DNA from: DASUXY01 sp036377675
Lineage (GTDB): Bacteria; Bacillota; Bacilli; Bacillales; Amphibacillaceae
Reading direction: 5' to 3'
Length of the DNA stretch: 64,000 nt
Assembly: GCA_036377675.1 (NCBI GenBank)
Contig: DASUXY010000023.1
Coordinates: 10,818-74,817, forward strand
The stretch's first letter is position 1. Each line of letters opens with the position of its first letter. A model generated the notes under the pieces. That model worked only from the letters and a program-made list of their open reading frames with translations. It made no database searches and was not told the DNA's origin. Positions 24,872 through 33,338 of the stretch are shown one piece after another. The position numbers were made by a program, and so were the translations under genes.

Positions 24872-25144
24872 TCAAAAATAATGACATGGATACCACGGCC
24901 AGTGACATAGACAACCATGAGGAGGGGAGGATGTTTTTTCCTTGTGTCGTTGTGAAGGTAAAGAAATCTGTTGCTCCTTACTCATATTCGGATCATTAAC
25001 CGGTGATTGGTATGGGGTCATATTGATATAGGAATCATCTCCATAGGCACTGCCTACACCATTTGTTGTGGATGATTCACTAGATAAATGTTCATATGTT
25101 GACTGTCCAATTACGAGAGAGGACGTACCAGAAATTTGATACAC
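24872..25144 (-). CDS. GerPB-like spore protein
   Basis: 90 residues from the GTG at 25144. The family core appears in VNIGNLKVYQISGTSSLVIGQS, but its first part lies upstream of the GTG, in frame with an ATT at 25180 six bases after AAGGGAGGG. I therefore suspect an ATT start (102 residues); the GTG start would remove the first strand. The C terminus is Cys/His/Trp-rich (GCLCHWPWYPCHYF), unusual for GerPB and possibly metal-binding or crosslinking. It lies 36 bases (from the ATT) after the second Hsp20-like gene. Confidence 0.55.
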   Translation of the reverse strand: MYQISGTSSLVIGQSTYEHLSSESSTTNGVGSAYGDDSYINMTPYQSPVNDPNMSKEQQISLPSQRHKEKTSSPPHGCLCHWPWYPCHYF

Positions 25145-25216
25145 TTTTAAGTTCCCAATATTGACTTCAATGTGTGGAATGATGAACCCTCCCTTCGCTA
25201 GGTAAAGTTAGCACAT

Positions 25217-25696
25217 TTACATCTCATTCTTTACCTTTATGAATACATAAGTAATGACTCCACGTTCATAACTAGATGAATAATCGAACGGATCAACACG
25301 CTTTGGAAGGAAAATTTCCCGTTTATACGTCTGTTGTGGCAGTTCACTTTTCAATAATTGGTCGGCATTCACTGGTTTTAGGGAGTTTGCTTTGACCGTA
25401 AGCGTTACCTCCTGGTCACTATGAAACTCCAATGCCGCTTCGTTCATATCCGACAATCCTGGAGCGACAATGCTTAAAAATAAGGAATCATTACTTTCCC
25501 AAATTTCAATGGGAAGCACTTGCAACGTATGTTGCTTACTTAAACCGTAAATGTTTTGCCAAAAGTCTTCGTTTAAAAGCGAGTTATATTGTTTCACCAT
25601 CTGTTTAATATGATGCAAATGCTCAGGTGTGAACTGATTTTGAAAAAAACTCTCCGTTGGACTATTTGTTTTGTTGAAAAAGTCAAATGGATACAT
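25217..25696 (-). CDS. second Hsp20-like protein, divergent
   Basis: 159 residues from ATG 25696 (AAGGAG nine bases before; an ATG nine codons upstream lacks a site). It has an alpha-crystallin-like pattern from about 70 (VLPIEIWESNDSLFLSIVAPGL, VTLTVKAN, YKREIFLPKRVDPFDYSSSYERGVITYVF), poorly conserved but with the terminal strand motif. It is likely a CotM/CotP-type coat protein. A sigma-K-like box (AATAGACTA, 25741-25733, AC 17 bases upstream) precedes it. It heads a unit with the GerPB-like and perhaps the GerPC-like gene. Confidence 0.62.
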   Translation of the reverse strand: MYPFDFFNKTNSPTESFFQNQFTPEHLHHIKQMVKQYNSLLNEDFWQNIYGLSKQHTLQVLPIEIWESNDSLFLSIVAPGLSDMNEAALEFHSDQEVTLTVKANSLKPVNADQLLKSELPQQTYKREIFLPKRVDPFDYSSSYERGVITYVFIKVKNEM

Positions 25697-26068
25697 GTAA
25701 CCTTTCTCCTTTATAAAGACCATCTATTGTTTTAGTCTATTCAGAAAGGAAGAGGTTCGTTCATTCGTCTTCTACACAAGGAAGAATATTTTTTCGTCTA
25801 TTGTCCATCGTATGAGTGAGCGTAAGAAATATGGTCTTAATGCAGCACGTAGAGCTTCTCAGCTCTCGAAGCATTTATATAACAATGTTTGGAAGACTCT
25901 TTTCGCTTATAGCCTATAGCCCAAAACATCCAAATATATTGCTTCAAATTAAATAATTTAATCATCTTTTCAACACGGAAGGACAGAAAAAATAAGATTA
26001 TAAAAATTTGAAAATTAGGGAAGTCTATACATTGTAGTAATTTTACATTCTAAGAAGGAGGAATAAGA
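25697..26068. other. intergenic region upstream of the second Hsp20-like gene
   Basis: It contains the sigma-K-like box at 25733-25741 on the minus strand. The rest, to the ribosome binding site AAGGAGGA at 26054-26061, shows no gene. Confidence 0.4.
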
Positions 26069-26104
26069 ATGCCAAATTCTGATATGTCAAAGGCTTGTAA
26101 ATAA
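26069..26104 (+). pseudogene. stub of a plus-strand gene cut at a deletion junction
   Basis: AAGGAGGA lies seven bases before an ATG that encodes only MPNSDMSKACK-stop. Immediately after, at about 26105, the minus-strand cydB remnant begins. A strong ribosome binding site followed by an 11-codon frame that stops at the junction suggests the beginning of a gene whose rest was deleted. It could also be a genuine very short peptide. Confidence 0.35.
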
Positions 26105-26282
26105 GGCCTTCCCATACCGGAGATAAGTAGCGTTGAATGACTTTCGTTAAAATATATTGTTTGCCCGTACATACACTATATGCATTAATAAGTCCAGCTC
26201 CAAAATCAATCGACGCTACAATGACATATCCGAAAAATGTCCACAGCACTGTAATACCGATTATTTCTAAATCTAAACTCAT
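26105..26282 (-). pseudogene. cydB: cydB (cytochrome bd oxidase subunit II) remnant
   Basis: The start ATG and about 59 codons remain: LEIIGITVLW, GYVIVASIDFGAG, NAYS and TKVIQRYLSPVWE are subunit II N-terminal motifs. After SPVWE the frame continues into unrelated sequence. A normal subunit has about 340 residues with eight or nine spans, so this cannot be functional. The start overlaps the cydA stop (ATGA) as in intact operons. Confidence 0.8.
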
Positions 26283-26637
26283 GGGTTCGAACCGATTTTT
26301 TCCAGCTTCTGATCTGCAACTTCTCTTTCAATTGGGTTTTCCTGAACATCTAACTGAGGACGACAATTGTTCGAATTCCAGGAATGACGTACAAACCAGA
26401 AAATAACATGAGCATAAGGTCCACTTGTCCGCTTGAAGTAGCAGTATCCGATGTTTTCAAAAATACCCATGGTTGCCTTCCGACTACTGCCATCCACCAA
26501 CCCGCTTCAATTGTAATGATGGAAAGTGGTCCATCTAAGACAATTAACGAGCGAAACCATCGGCGATCAACGACTGACCACCTTCGTTTCGTTCCCATCC
26601 AGCACATAAGCGATAAAAATACCGCTTCTTCATCCAT
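26279..26637 (-). pseudogene. cydA: cydA (cytochrome bd oxidase subunit I) remnant with internal deletion and frameshift
   Basis: An intact ribosome binding site (AAGGAGGGG) and start lead into MDEEAVFLS, the normal CydA N terminus. The sequence then jumps to the C-terminal third (DRRWFRSLIVLDGPLSII, EAGWWMAVVGRQPWV, LKTSDTATSSG). Near 26350 the frame shifts to reach NPIEREVADQKLEK and the stop. Roughly 300 codons including the haem-ligand regions are gone. The style (GRQPWV, short form) is of the CydA/YthA group. Confidence 0.8.
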
Positions 26638-26655
26638 AATGACTAGCCCCTCCTT

Positions 26656-26760
26656 TTAACCGTTTAGTATCCTTCCTAGTATGGATAAAAACATCATTCC
26701 CGCCACGATAAAGGCGAGCCATATTAGCTTGCGTTCATGACTTTTGTACAACTCGTTCAC
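26656..26760 (-). CDS. small single-span membrane protein upstream of cydA remnant
   Basis: 34 residues from GTG 26760: NELYKSHERKLIWLAFIVAG then MMFLSILGRILNG. One hydrophobic helix with a charged N terminus. A stretch AGGATAAGTAGG precedes the start. It lies directly upstream of the cydA ribosome binding site, so it was probably a small accessory subunit or assembly peptide of the bd oxidase operon. Unlike cydA and cydB it appears intact. Function inferred from position only. Confidence 0.5.
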   Translation of the reverse strand: MNELYKSHERKLIWLAFIVAGMMFLSILGRILNG

Positions 26761-26960
26761 ACCTACTTATCCTTTTTGTGTATCCTCATTTAAATGAATG
26801 TACATTTTTTAGTAAGTTATTTATTAAGAAACGTATGTCTATTACACATTTAATGATATGATAGATACGAACGAAAATTTGCAATAATAAAACGGTTCCT
26901 TTTTGACGGTTAATGGATGATGTACTTACGGTAATTTATGAAAACGAGGGAGGAAAGAAA

Positions 26961-27950
26961 ATGAATTCAAAGCGTTGGTATGCTCTTTTAGGAGCAATCG
27001 TCTTATTGTTGATGTCAATTATCATTCAAGCAGGAACGACGATAGCTACGACAGATTTTGAACAACTATTTGATTTTGAAGAAGTGAAAGAAAGTGTAAT
27101 CGAAGAAGGAGATGCTTTCGAAAAAATTGCAGTTATCTCATTGGACGGAATAATTTTAGATAACGGAAGTTTGTCGGCATTATCAAATACATATAATCAT
27201 CAACAGTTTTTACAAATGCTCGATCACGCTGCTGAAGATGATTTCGTCGAAGGGATTATTTTACGGGTTAACACACCTGGTGGTGGCGTTGTCGAAAGCG
27301 CAGAAATATATGATAAAATTGTAGATATTCAAGAAGAGTATGGAAAGCCGATTTATGTTTCAATGGGAAATATGGCCGCTTCCGGCGGTTATTACGTAGC
27401 CGCTCCAGCAGATAAAATCGTTGCTCACGATGCTACAGTGACCGGTTCAATTGGTGTTATTATGGAAAACATGAATTATAAAGAATTAGCGGATAAGCTA
27501 GGTATCGACTATAACATCATTAAAAGTGGTGAATTTAAAGATATCGGTTCCGGCGTCCGTGACATGACGAAAGAAGAACGGAAACTTTTACAAGCGATGA
27601 TTGACGAATTTTATGATGATTTCGTAAAGGCAATCGCTAATGGTCGAGAGATGGATGAAGAGCGTGTACGTGAACTCGGCGATGGTCGGATTTATACCGG
27701 AAAACAAGCGAAGGAAGTGGAACTTATCGATGAACTCGGTACATTAGAGGAGACGATTGCATATATGAAAGAGGAATATGACCTCAATGATGCAAGTGTT
27801 GTACAATACGAACATATGTTGAATTACTTCAATTCATTCGTCGGTGGAGTGTTGCAAAACTATGCTTTGAAAGAGACCGATCTGTTTGGAGTTTCTGACC
27901 TCGTAAGAGAAATGAATGCCCCACGTGCAATGTATTTATATTCTAAATAG
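26961..27950 (+). CDS. sppA: signal peptide peptidase SppA
   Basis: 329 residues from ATG 26961 (GGGAGGAAA upstream; the open frame extends further up without a site). One N-terminal membrane span, then an S49 peptidase domain. The catalytic dyad is Ser141 (MAASGGYYVA) and Lys193 (SGEFKDIGS), 52 residues apart as in B. subtilis SppA. It degrades remnant signal peptides and confers lantibiotic/lysozyme tolerance in B. subtilis. It is followed after 15 bases by yteJ, the same order as in B. subtilis. Confidence 0.93.
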   Translation: MNSKRWYALLGAIVLLLMSIIIQAGTTIATTDFEQLFDFEEVKESVIEEGDAFEKIAVISLDGIILDNGSLSALSNTYNHQQFLQMLDHAAEDDFVEGIILRVNTPGGGVVESAEIYDKIVDIQEEYGKPIYVSMGNMAASGGYYVAAPADKIVAHDATVTGSIGVIMENMNYKELADKLGIDYNIIKSGEFKDIGSGVRDMTKEERKLLQAMIDEFYDDFVKAIANGREMDEERVRELGDGRIYTGKQAKEVELIDELGTLEETIAYMKEEYDLNDASVVQYEHMLNYFNSFVGGVLQNYALKETDLFGVSDLVREMNAPRAMYLYSK

Positions 27951-27965
27951 AGGAGGATGCCGAAA

Positions 27966-28433
27966 ATGACTGTTGGACAAGTGGAGTTTACAGAAACATC
28001 GTTTCCATCTCAACAACGGTATGCGGGATTTTGGATGCGGTTTTGGGCATATATCGTTGATGTCATCATCGTGTTTAGTGTGAACGGCATCCTACTCAGT
28101 CCTTTGAAGTATGTTAATGATGGTCAACCGATGAAGGCCGGCATTTGGACAGTAGCGGGAATACTCGGTACGGTGATTTTATACGCCTATTTCTTGCTTA
28201 TGACAAAATGGAAGGGCCAAACGTTAGGGAAAATGATTTTCGGTTTGAAAGTCGTCCATAAAGATGAGAAGTCTTTAAGTTGGACTGATTTATTTTTTCG
28301 AGAAGTAGTTGGTCGTTTTTTCTACCGCGTCTTTGGGGTTATGAAGCTTCTTTATTTAGTTGTGGCTTTTGAACCGAAAAAGCAAGGAATCCATGACAAG
28401 TTGGCCGATACGGTCGTCATTCATGAAAATTAG
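27966..28433 (+). CDS. yteJ: RDD family membrane protein YteJ
   Basis: 155 residues from ATG 27966, nine bases after AGGAGG (an ATG at 27957 abuts the site). The RDD domain motif is present (RYAGFWMRFWAYIVDVII, GQTLGKMIFGLKVV), with three or so spans. In B. subtilis yteJ accompanies sppA and its product modulates SppA activity in the envelope. The conserved pairing supports the same role here. Confidence 0.88.
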   Translation: MTVGQVEFTETSFPSQQRYAGFWMRFWAYIVDVIIVFSVNGILLSPLKYVNDGQPMKAGIWTVAGILGTVILYAYFLLMTKWKGQTLGKMIFGLKVVHKDEKSLSWTDLFFREVVGRFFYRVFGVMKLLYLVVAFEPKKQGIHDKLADTVVIHEN

Positions 28434-28477
28434 TCGATCGGTGAGAGGTTTTATTTCTATATGTGTAACGAACAACA

Positions 28478-28507
28478 GACAGGGAGAATGTTACCCTGTT
28501 TTTTGTT
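28478..28507 (+). terminator. Rho-independent terminator of sppA-yteJ
   Basis: ACAGGG/CCCTGT hairpin with a following TTTTTTG. Confidence 0.72.
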
Positions 28508-28640
28508 TGCATAAAAAGAGTGGATGACCCTATAGGCAGGGGACATATAAAAAAGTGCTTGCTACCAATGGCTATCTGAAATATAATAATAAATAGAAAA
28601 TTCACTATATGGTCTATATCAGCAAATAAATAGATAAGGA

Positions 28641-30260
28641 GTGGTGACGATCCATTCACACGCTGAGAAATCCGCAGAGCTTCATTACACGATACAACGT
28701 GTTCGCCGACATACGTTAGGAGATATTTTGCGAAGAACACGCTTAAGGATGCCTGAGAAGTTTGCCTTACTCTACGAAAAACAGCGTTTGAATTACCGTG
28801 AACTTGATGATCTTGTCAATCAAACGGCACATGCTTTTCGAGCGGATGGTATGAAAAAAGGAGATATGATTACGGTCATGTCTCGGAATAGTTTAGATTT
28901 TGTCGTCGTAAACTTTGCACTGGCACGCATCGGAGCCATTATGATTCCAATCAACTATATGTTGAATGGCGAGGATATTCAGTATATTTTAGAGCATGCC
29001 GAGGTGAGTGGATTCATCGCATCGATGGAGTATGCCACGCTTCTTGAAGAAATATCTCGTCCATTGAAAATTAAACACCGTTATTTAATGAATGTCCCCG
29101 CAGAAATAGACGTAGGAATAGAGTTAGTGAACTGGACGCCATTATCTGCCTTAAGAAAAGGGCAATCAATGGCGCCTATTGAAGTAGAGATTGCGGATGA
29201 TGATTTAGCCCACGTCCTTTATACGAGTGGTACAGAATCTCGTCCAAAAGGTGTTATGCTTTCTCATAAGAGTATTTTAAGTGAATACGTAAGTTGTATC
29301 ATCGAGGGAAAAATAGAAACGTCTGATGTTTTCATTCATGCGTTACCACTGTACCATAGTGCACAATTACATGTTTTCTTAGGGCCAAGTATGTATGTCG
29401 GTGCGAGTGGAATTATTTTACAAAGTGCCGATCCAGCGACGATTTTAGAAACGATAGAACGTGAAAGAGCGACGCAATTATTTTGTCCGCCGACGGTATG
29501 GATTGCTCTTCTGCGACATCCTGATTTCGATAAGCGCGATTTATCATCATTGGAAAAATGTTATTACGGAGCAGCCATTATGCCACGTGAAATTTTAAAA
29601 GAACTGTCTGAACGACTGCCACAAGCTCGATTTTGGAACTTTTATGGTCAAACGGAAATCGCCCCTTTAGCTACTGCACTTCAGCCAGAAGATCAACTCC
29701 GGAAGCTCGGCTCAGCGGGGATTCCTGCCCTACATGTCGAAACAAAAATAGTCGATGAAAACGGTGATGAAGTTCAGCGTGGCGAAATCGGCGAGATTGT
29801 CCATCGAACGCCGCATGCAATGCTCGGATACTTACATGATCCGGAAAATACGACTGAAAGTTTTAAAAATGGTTGGTTTCATAGTGGTGACCTTGGAGTG
29901 ATGGATGAAGAAGGCTACATTACGATTATCGATCGGAAAAAAGATATGATCAATACGGGTGGGGTGAACGTTTCCAGTCGAGAAGTAGAAGAAGTGATTT
30001 ATCAGATGGAAGGTGTTTCAGAAGTTGCTGTTATTAGCGTTCCGGATAACTATTGGATTGAAGCGATTACAGCGATTATCGTCCCTAAAAAAGGTATACA
30101 TGTAACAAAAGAAGAAGTGATCACCTTTTGTAAAGAAAGACTTTCATCATTTAAAGTACCGAAATACGTAGACTTTACGGAAACTTTACCAAAAAATCCA
30201 AGTGGAAAAGTGGTAAAGAGGACGTTACGAAATGAGTATGAAACATACGAGTTTGATTAA
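28641..30260 (+). CDS. acyl-CoA synthetase (AMP-forming, fatty acid type)
   Basis: 539 residues. ANL superfamily: P-loop YTSGTESRPKGVMLSH, A4 motif LPLYHSAQLH, A5 NFYGQTEIAP, A7 WFHSGDLGVMDEEGY, and catalytic Lys region PKNPSGKVVKR. It activates a carboxylic acid (probably a fatty acid) to acyl-AMP and then acyl-CoA. The start is GTG at 28641 or 28644; the AAGGAG overlaps it, so the exact codon is uncertain. It is monocistronic. Confidence 0.85.
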   Translation: MVTIHSHAEKSAELHYTIQRVRRHTLGDILRRTRLRMPEKFALLYEKQRLNYRELDDLVNQTAHAFRADGMKKGDMITVMSRNSLDFVVVNFALARIGAIMIPINYMLNGEDIQYILEHAEVSGFIASMEYATLLEEISRPLKIKHRYLMNVPAEIDVGIELVNWTPLSALRKGQSMAPIEVEIADDDLAHVLYTSGTESRPKGVMLSHKSILSEYVSCIIEGKIETSDVFIHALPLYHSAQLHVFLGPSMYVGASGIILQSADPATILETIERERATQLFCPPTVWIALLRHPDFDKRDLSSLEKCYYGAAIMPREILKELSERLPQARFWNFYGQTEIAPLATALQPEDQLRKLGSAGIPALHVETKIVDENGDEVQRGEIGEIVHRTPHAMLGYLHDPENTTESFKNGWFHSGDLGVMDEEGYITIIDRKKDMINTGGVNVSSREVEEVIYQMEGVSEVAVISVPDNYWIEAITAIIVPKKGIHVTKEEVITFCKERLSSFKVPKYVDFTETLPKNPSGKVVKRTLRNEYETYEFD

Positions 30261-30372
30261 GTAGTTAGCTTACGTTTCTCACCTTTAGTTAAATATAACG
30301 CAGCATTTCAACTTGTTAAAACAATAACAATAATTTATACTTACAAAAGACATCGTAAAGGGGGAAACTTCG

Positions 30373-30708
30373 TTGAAAAAATTTTTTCACTTTGATCAAA
30401 TGATTACACCCGTTATTATTAAAATTGTTTTTTGGATTGCTGTTGGAGGAGCTGTTCTCGTTGGTTTGTTTAGTATTGGAACGGGGATGGTTACATACGA
30501 CGGTCAGGGGCTCGTCGTTTCTGGAATTCTGATGATCATTCTAGGTCCTTTAGTCGTTCGAATTTACTGTGAACTCATTATCATTATGTTTAAAGTATAT
30601 GAATCGTTAAATGAAATTAAAGACACTCTTAAAAAATCGACAATTAGCCTTGCTGAAGAGCCTAAACGACAAGCTGTGGGAGAATCTACGCCACAAGAGT
30701 ATCGGTAA
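30373..30708 (+). CDS. DUF4282 membrane protein
   Basis: 111 residues from TTG 30373, preceded by GGGGG about ten bases upstream. Two membrane spans (about 14-35 and 48-70) flank a short loop. The motif ILGPLVVRIYCELIIIMFKVYESLNEIKDTL is typical of DUF4282 proteins. The C terminus is hydrophilic (last about 20 residues). No function is known. Confidence 0.78.
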   Translation: MKKFFHFDQMITPVIIKIVFWIAVGGAVLVGLFSIGTGMVTYDGQGLVVSGILMIILGPLVVRIYCELIIIMFKVYESLNEIKDTLKKSTISLAEEPKRQAVGESTPQEYR

Positions 30709-30777
30709 GATTGTCTAGTTTAGAAACTCATCGTTATCATCACAAAATATGCACTACTTTTCTTGGAAATGTATTTT

Positions 30778-30806
30778 TTGTTGCGATCTCTTTCATCATG
30801 TAGTAT
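30778..30806 (+). promoter_or_regulatory. promoter of the 6S RNA
   Basis: TTGTTG (30778-30783) and TAGTAT (30801-30806) with 17 bases spacing. The expected start is near 30812, the 5' end of the predicted 6S stem. Confidence 0.6.
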
Positions 30807-30810
30807 GATG

Positions 30811-31000
30811 TATCCACAGGCTACGATGTGCGTATTTAATTAAGTTTTAACCTCTAATGAACGAATAGGGAGTTTTAAATTGAAGTCCTAATGTCGAGCC
30901 GTCATTGCGTAGCGGAAGACAGGAAGACTTTTGCGAACACCCACTTAGACGAGTGGTGGTTTAAAACTTTTTTATAACAAATACGGCAATTGTGGCTATT
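30811..31000 (+). ncRNA. ssrS: 6S RNA
   Basis: About 190 bases, the 6S size. The ends pair: TGCGTATTT (30829-30837) with AAATACGGCA (30979-30989), and CCACA (30814-30818) with TGTGG (30991-30995). 30842-30855 reads AAGTTTTAACCTCT, close to the template site from which RNA polymerase makes product RNA on the B. subtilis 6S-2 RNA, and it sits about 30 bases from the 5' end. The facing strand (TTTAAAACTTTTTTA) is A/T-rich, giving a central bubble. A promoter precedes it and a terminator follows. It would bind housekeeping RNA polymerase in stationary phase. Confidence 0.72.
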
Positions 31001-31018
31001 CAACAACGAAACAGCACA

Positions 31019-31054
31019 GGCCAGCTTCTACATGGAGCTGGTCTTATTTTTTTG
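31019..31054 (+). terminator. Rho-independent terminator downstream of 6S RNA
   Basis: GGCCAGCT/AGCTGGTC stem with TTATTTTTTT tail. Confidence 0.82.
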
Positions 31055-31301
31055 TGTACATCATTTAATTCATAAATGTAATCACAATTAATGCGTTTTT
31101 AATATTATTTTATAGAGAGAAGAATATTTTTATTATTGGAGGAATGCTGTGAATCATCCTATTGAATCTCAGTTTTTTTGTTCGACATCATAAACCTTTC
31201 AAATGGAGCAGGATATTACATGTTTTTGGAGAATATATATATGGGTCTCATGAGTTGATTTCGTAAAGCGAATATCATCGTATCTTGTTGGAGGGGAATT
31301 T
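31055..31301. other. intergenic leader before the DUF2332 gene
   Basis: A/T-rich, no hairpin of note. A GTG frame of 14 codons at about 31150 (GTGAATCATCC..., TTGGAGGAAT upstream) has a good ribosome binding site but no recognisable product. Confidence 0.3.
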
Positions 31302-32321
31302 ATGGAACGATCGCTTCTGTCGAAAAGGTTTCTCGCCTTTAGTGAAGAGTGTAAAGGGAAGTGTAGGCTCTACGAGTTATTGTCGATACAAATCAGTAAC
31401 GATCGCGAATTGTTACAGTTATCTTCCTACGCACCGATGAACCAACCGATTCCCAATTTGTTGTTTGCAGCCGTACACTATTTGTTATTAAAAGGAAAAG
31501 TACACGAGCTGAAAGACTTTTATAAAAGTATCGTCGCTTTTCCTAAGAACGCGGATCACTGCTTTCCTTACTTTAAACGTTTTTGTACCCAATATCGTCA
31601 TGAAATCATTTCTCTTTTACGACAAAAGTTAGTGCAAACGAATGAAGTGTCTCGATGTGTCTATCTGTATCCTATATTTTGCAACATATATGAAAAAATG
31701 AATAAGCCACTTGCACTCATCGAATTAGGGACGAGTGCGGGATTACAACTGCTCTGGGATCAATATCGTTATTCATATGGTACAGAAACCGTGTACGGTA
31801 ACCAATCGAGTAACGTCCATTTAAGAGCTGACATTAAAGGTAAAAAGCGGCCGTTTCTGTTAATGAATTCTCCACCCATTTTTTCGCGGATTGGAATTGA
31901 TTTGCATGTGAATGATTTGAATGTCCAGGAAGACTACCTTTGGTTACAAGCTCTCATTTGGCCAAGCGAAACGAAACGGAGACAATTATTTATTCGGGCG
32001 GCAAAAATTGTTCGACAAGACCCTCCACATCTTGTCGAAGGAGACGGCATCGATTTACTTGATTCGATCGTCGAGGAGGTCGATGAACGTGCAATTCCTT
32101 GTGTGTTTCATACGCATGTAGCAAATCAGTTTACACCGCAGATGCAACAGAAGTTATTGGCGGACATCGATCAAATTGGTAAAAAGAAGGATATTTTCCA
32201 TTTGTATAATAATTTACCTGATCATAAATTGCGTCTTGATGCTTATATCGAAGGGGAGAAGTCGGCTAAAATTGTTGGCGAAACAGAGGCACATGGAAAA
32301 TGGTTTACATGGTACTTATAA
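31302..32321 (+). CDS. DUF2332 family protein
   Basis: 339 residues. The segment LALIELGTSAGLQLLWDQYRYSYG matches the glycine-rich motif of DUF2332, a family with a methyltransferase-like nucleotide-binding fold; the conserved Trp in the late LQALIWPSET motif is also present. No function is established. ATG 31302 follows GGAGGGGAATTT. Monocistronic; followed by a long gene-poor stretch. Confidence 0.78.
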   Translation: MERSLLSKRFLAFSEECKGKCRLYELLSIQISNDRELLQLSSYAPMNQPIPNLLFAAVHYLLLKGKVHELKDFYKSIVAFPKNADHCFPYFKRFCTQYRHEIISLLRQKLVQTNEVSRCVYLYPIFCNIYEKMNKPLALIELGTSAGLQLLWDQYRYSYGTETVYGNQSSNVHLRADIKGKKRPFLLMNSPPIFSRIGIDLHVNDLNVQEDYLWLQALIWPSETKRRQLFIRAAKIVRQDPPHLVEGDGIDLLDSIVEEVDERAIPCVFHTHVANQFTPQMQQKLLADIDQIGKKKDIFHLYNNLPDHKLRLDAYIEGEKSAKIVGETEAHGKWFTWYL

Positions 32322-33338
32322 TTTTCGTCGAATTTAAAGAAATGACCGCATACATTGTCGAATGGACGCTAGAAAGAGAGAAAGTATAAGAAAAAAGGAA
32401 TAGACGAATCTTGTCTTTCTAAAGGTTATAATATAAAAGACATGGTTATCTTGACCTGTTTTATAGATGTAACTCAATAAAGCTAACTCATTTCGTCGGC
32501 AAACAAAAGTTCGCTGGAATAATCGATGTAAAATATCATATGGGTATAAGGGAGGGGGAAAGGGAAAAAATATCGGCAGAAGTAAAGATTAGCTCGTTCA
32601 TTTAAAACGTGTGGACCGGGTAATCTTCACTCGGGACGTCAATCATGTACATAATTTCATATCATTATAATCGATTTACAATTAGTTGAATCTATTTCGT
32701 GTGAATAAAAGGATGGGGATTAAAGACATGACATGATCGTCTAACGTTTACTACTGTTGCGATGACAGGAGATGAGATGATTTTGTAAACTTCTTTTGCC
32801 AATGATTTTTTAGGGGAGAAGATAAACGGTATGACATCTTTCATCGTGGCTAGTAGAGATAATTTATTAAAATATTGCGAAAGTAATTGCTTTTATATAA
32901 AAAGTACCATACAATAACAAGCGAGTCGTAAGCGGCAACTTACGACTCGGACAGTTAGATGCAGTGGGCGACATCTTCAGAGTAGGGAGTGAAAGGTAAA
33001 CATCCCAAACGATTTTTGTTTGGGAAGATTACTTCTTTTCCCGGCTATTGACAACTAACAAAATTAACGTTGAAAACATAATCATCAACTCAATCACTTT
33101 GTCAATTGGTACCAATTGCTTCAGCCCCTTTCTTGCGGGATTTGAAGCCGCCACACGAACTCCTTACGGGTTACGAACACTGCATCCTGTCCTTACTAGT
33201 ATATTACAAGAAAATTGGCGAAAGTTAGAAAAAATAATAAATGATACAAAGTTCTTATATGCTACAAATATAAGCTTAAATACCTATTTCGCTCGTTTTA
33301 TAAACGATGACTTTGAATTGTAATTCCTCTTTCATACA
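32322..33338. other. gene-poor kilobase with two hairpins
   Basis: No recognisable gene. 32922-32949 holds a perfect 11-base hairpin CGAGTCGTAAG/CTTACGACTCG (loop CGGCAA) without a T-run. 33003-33026 holds TCCCAAAC/GTTTGGGA followed by a T-rich stretch. An open frame of 91 codons (33048-33323) has no ribosome binding site. The frame 32738-32788 reads DRLTFTTVAMTGDEMIL-stop, which could be the tail of a lost gene but cannot be identified. Confidence 0.35.

Noticed and set aside
24701..24910. 69-codon plus-strand frame between the GerPC-like and GerPB-like genes
   Set aside because: It overlaps the end of the GerPB-like gene on the other strand and has no ribosome binding site.
33100..33200. 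Possible tRNA or IS remnant suggested by CGCCACACGAACTCC-like sequence
   Set aside because: No cloverleaf could be drawn and no transposase motif is seen on either strand.
33048..33323. 91-codon open frame on the plus strand
   Set aside because: No ribosome binding site, composition unlike the neighbours, and no recognisable motif. It is treated as non-coding in the gene-poor gap.
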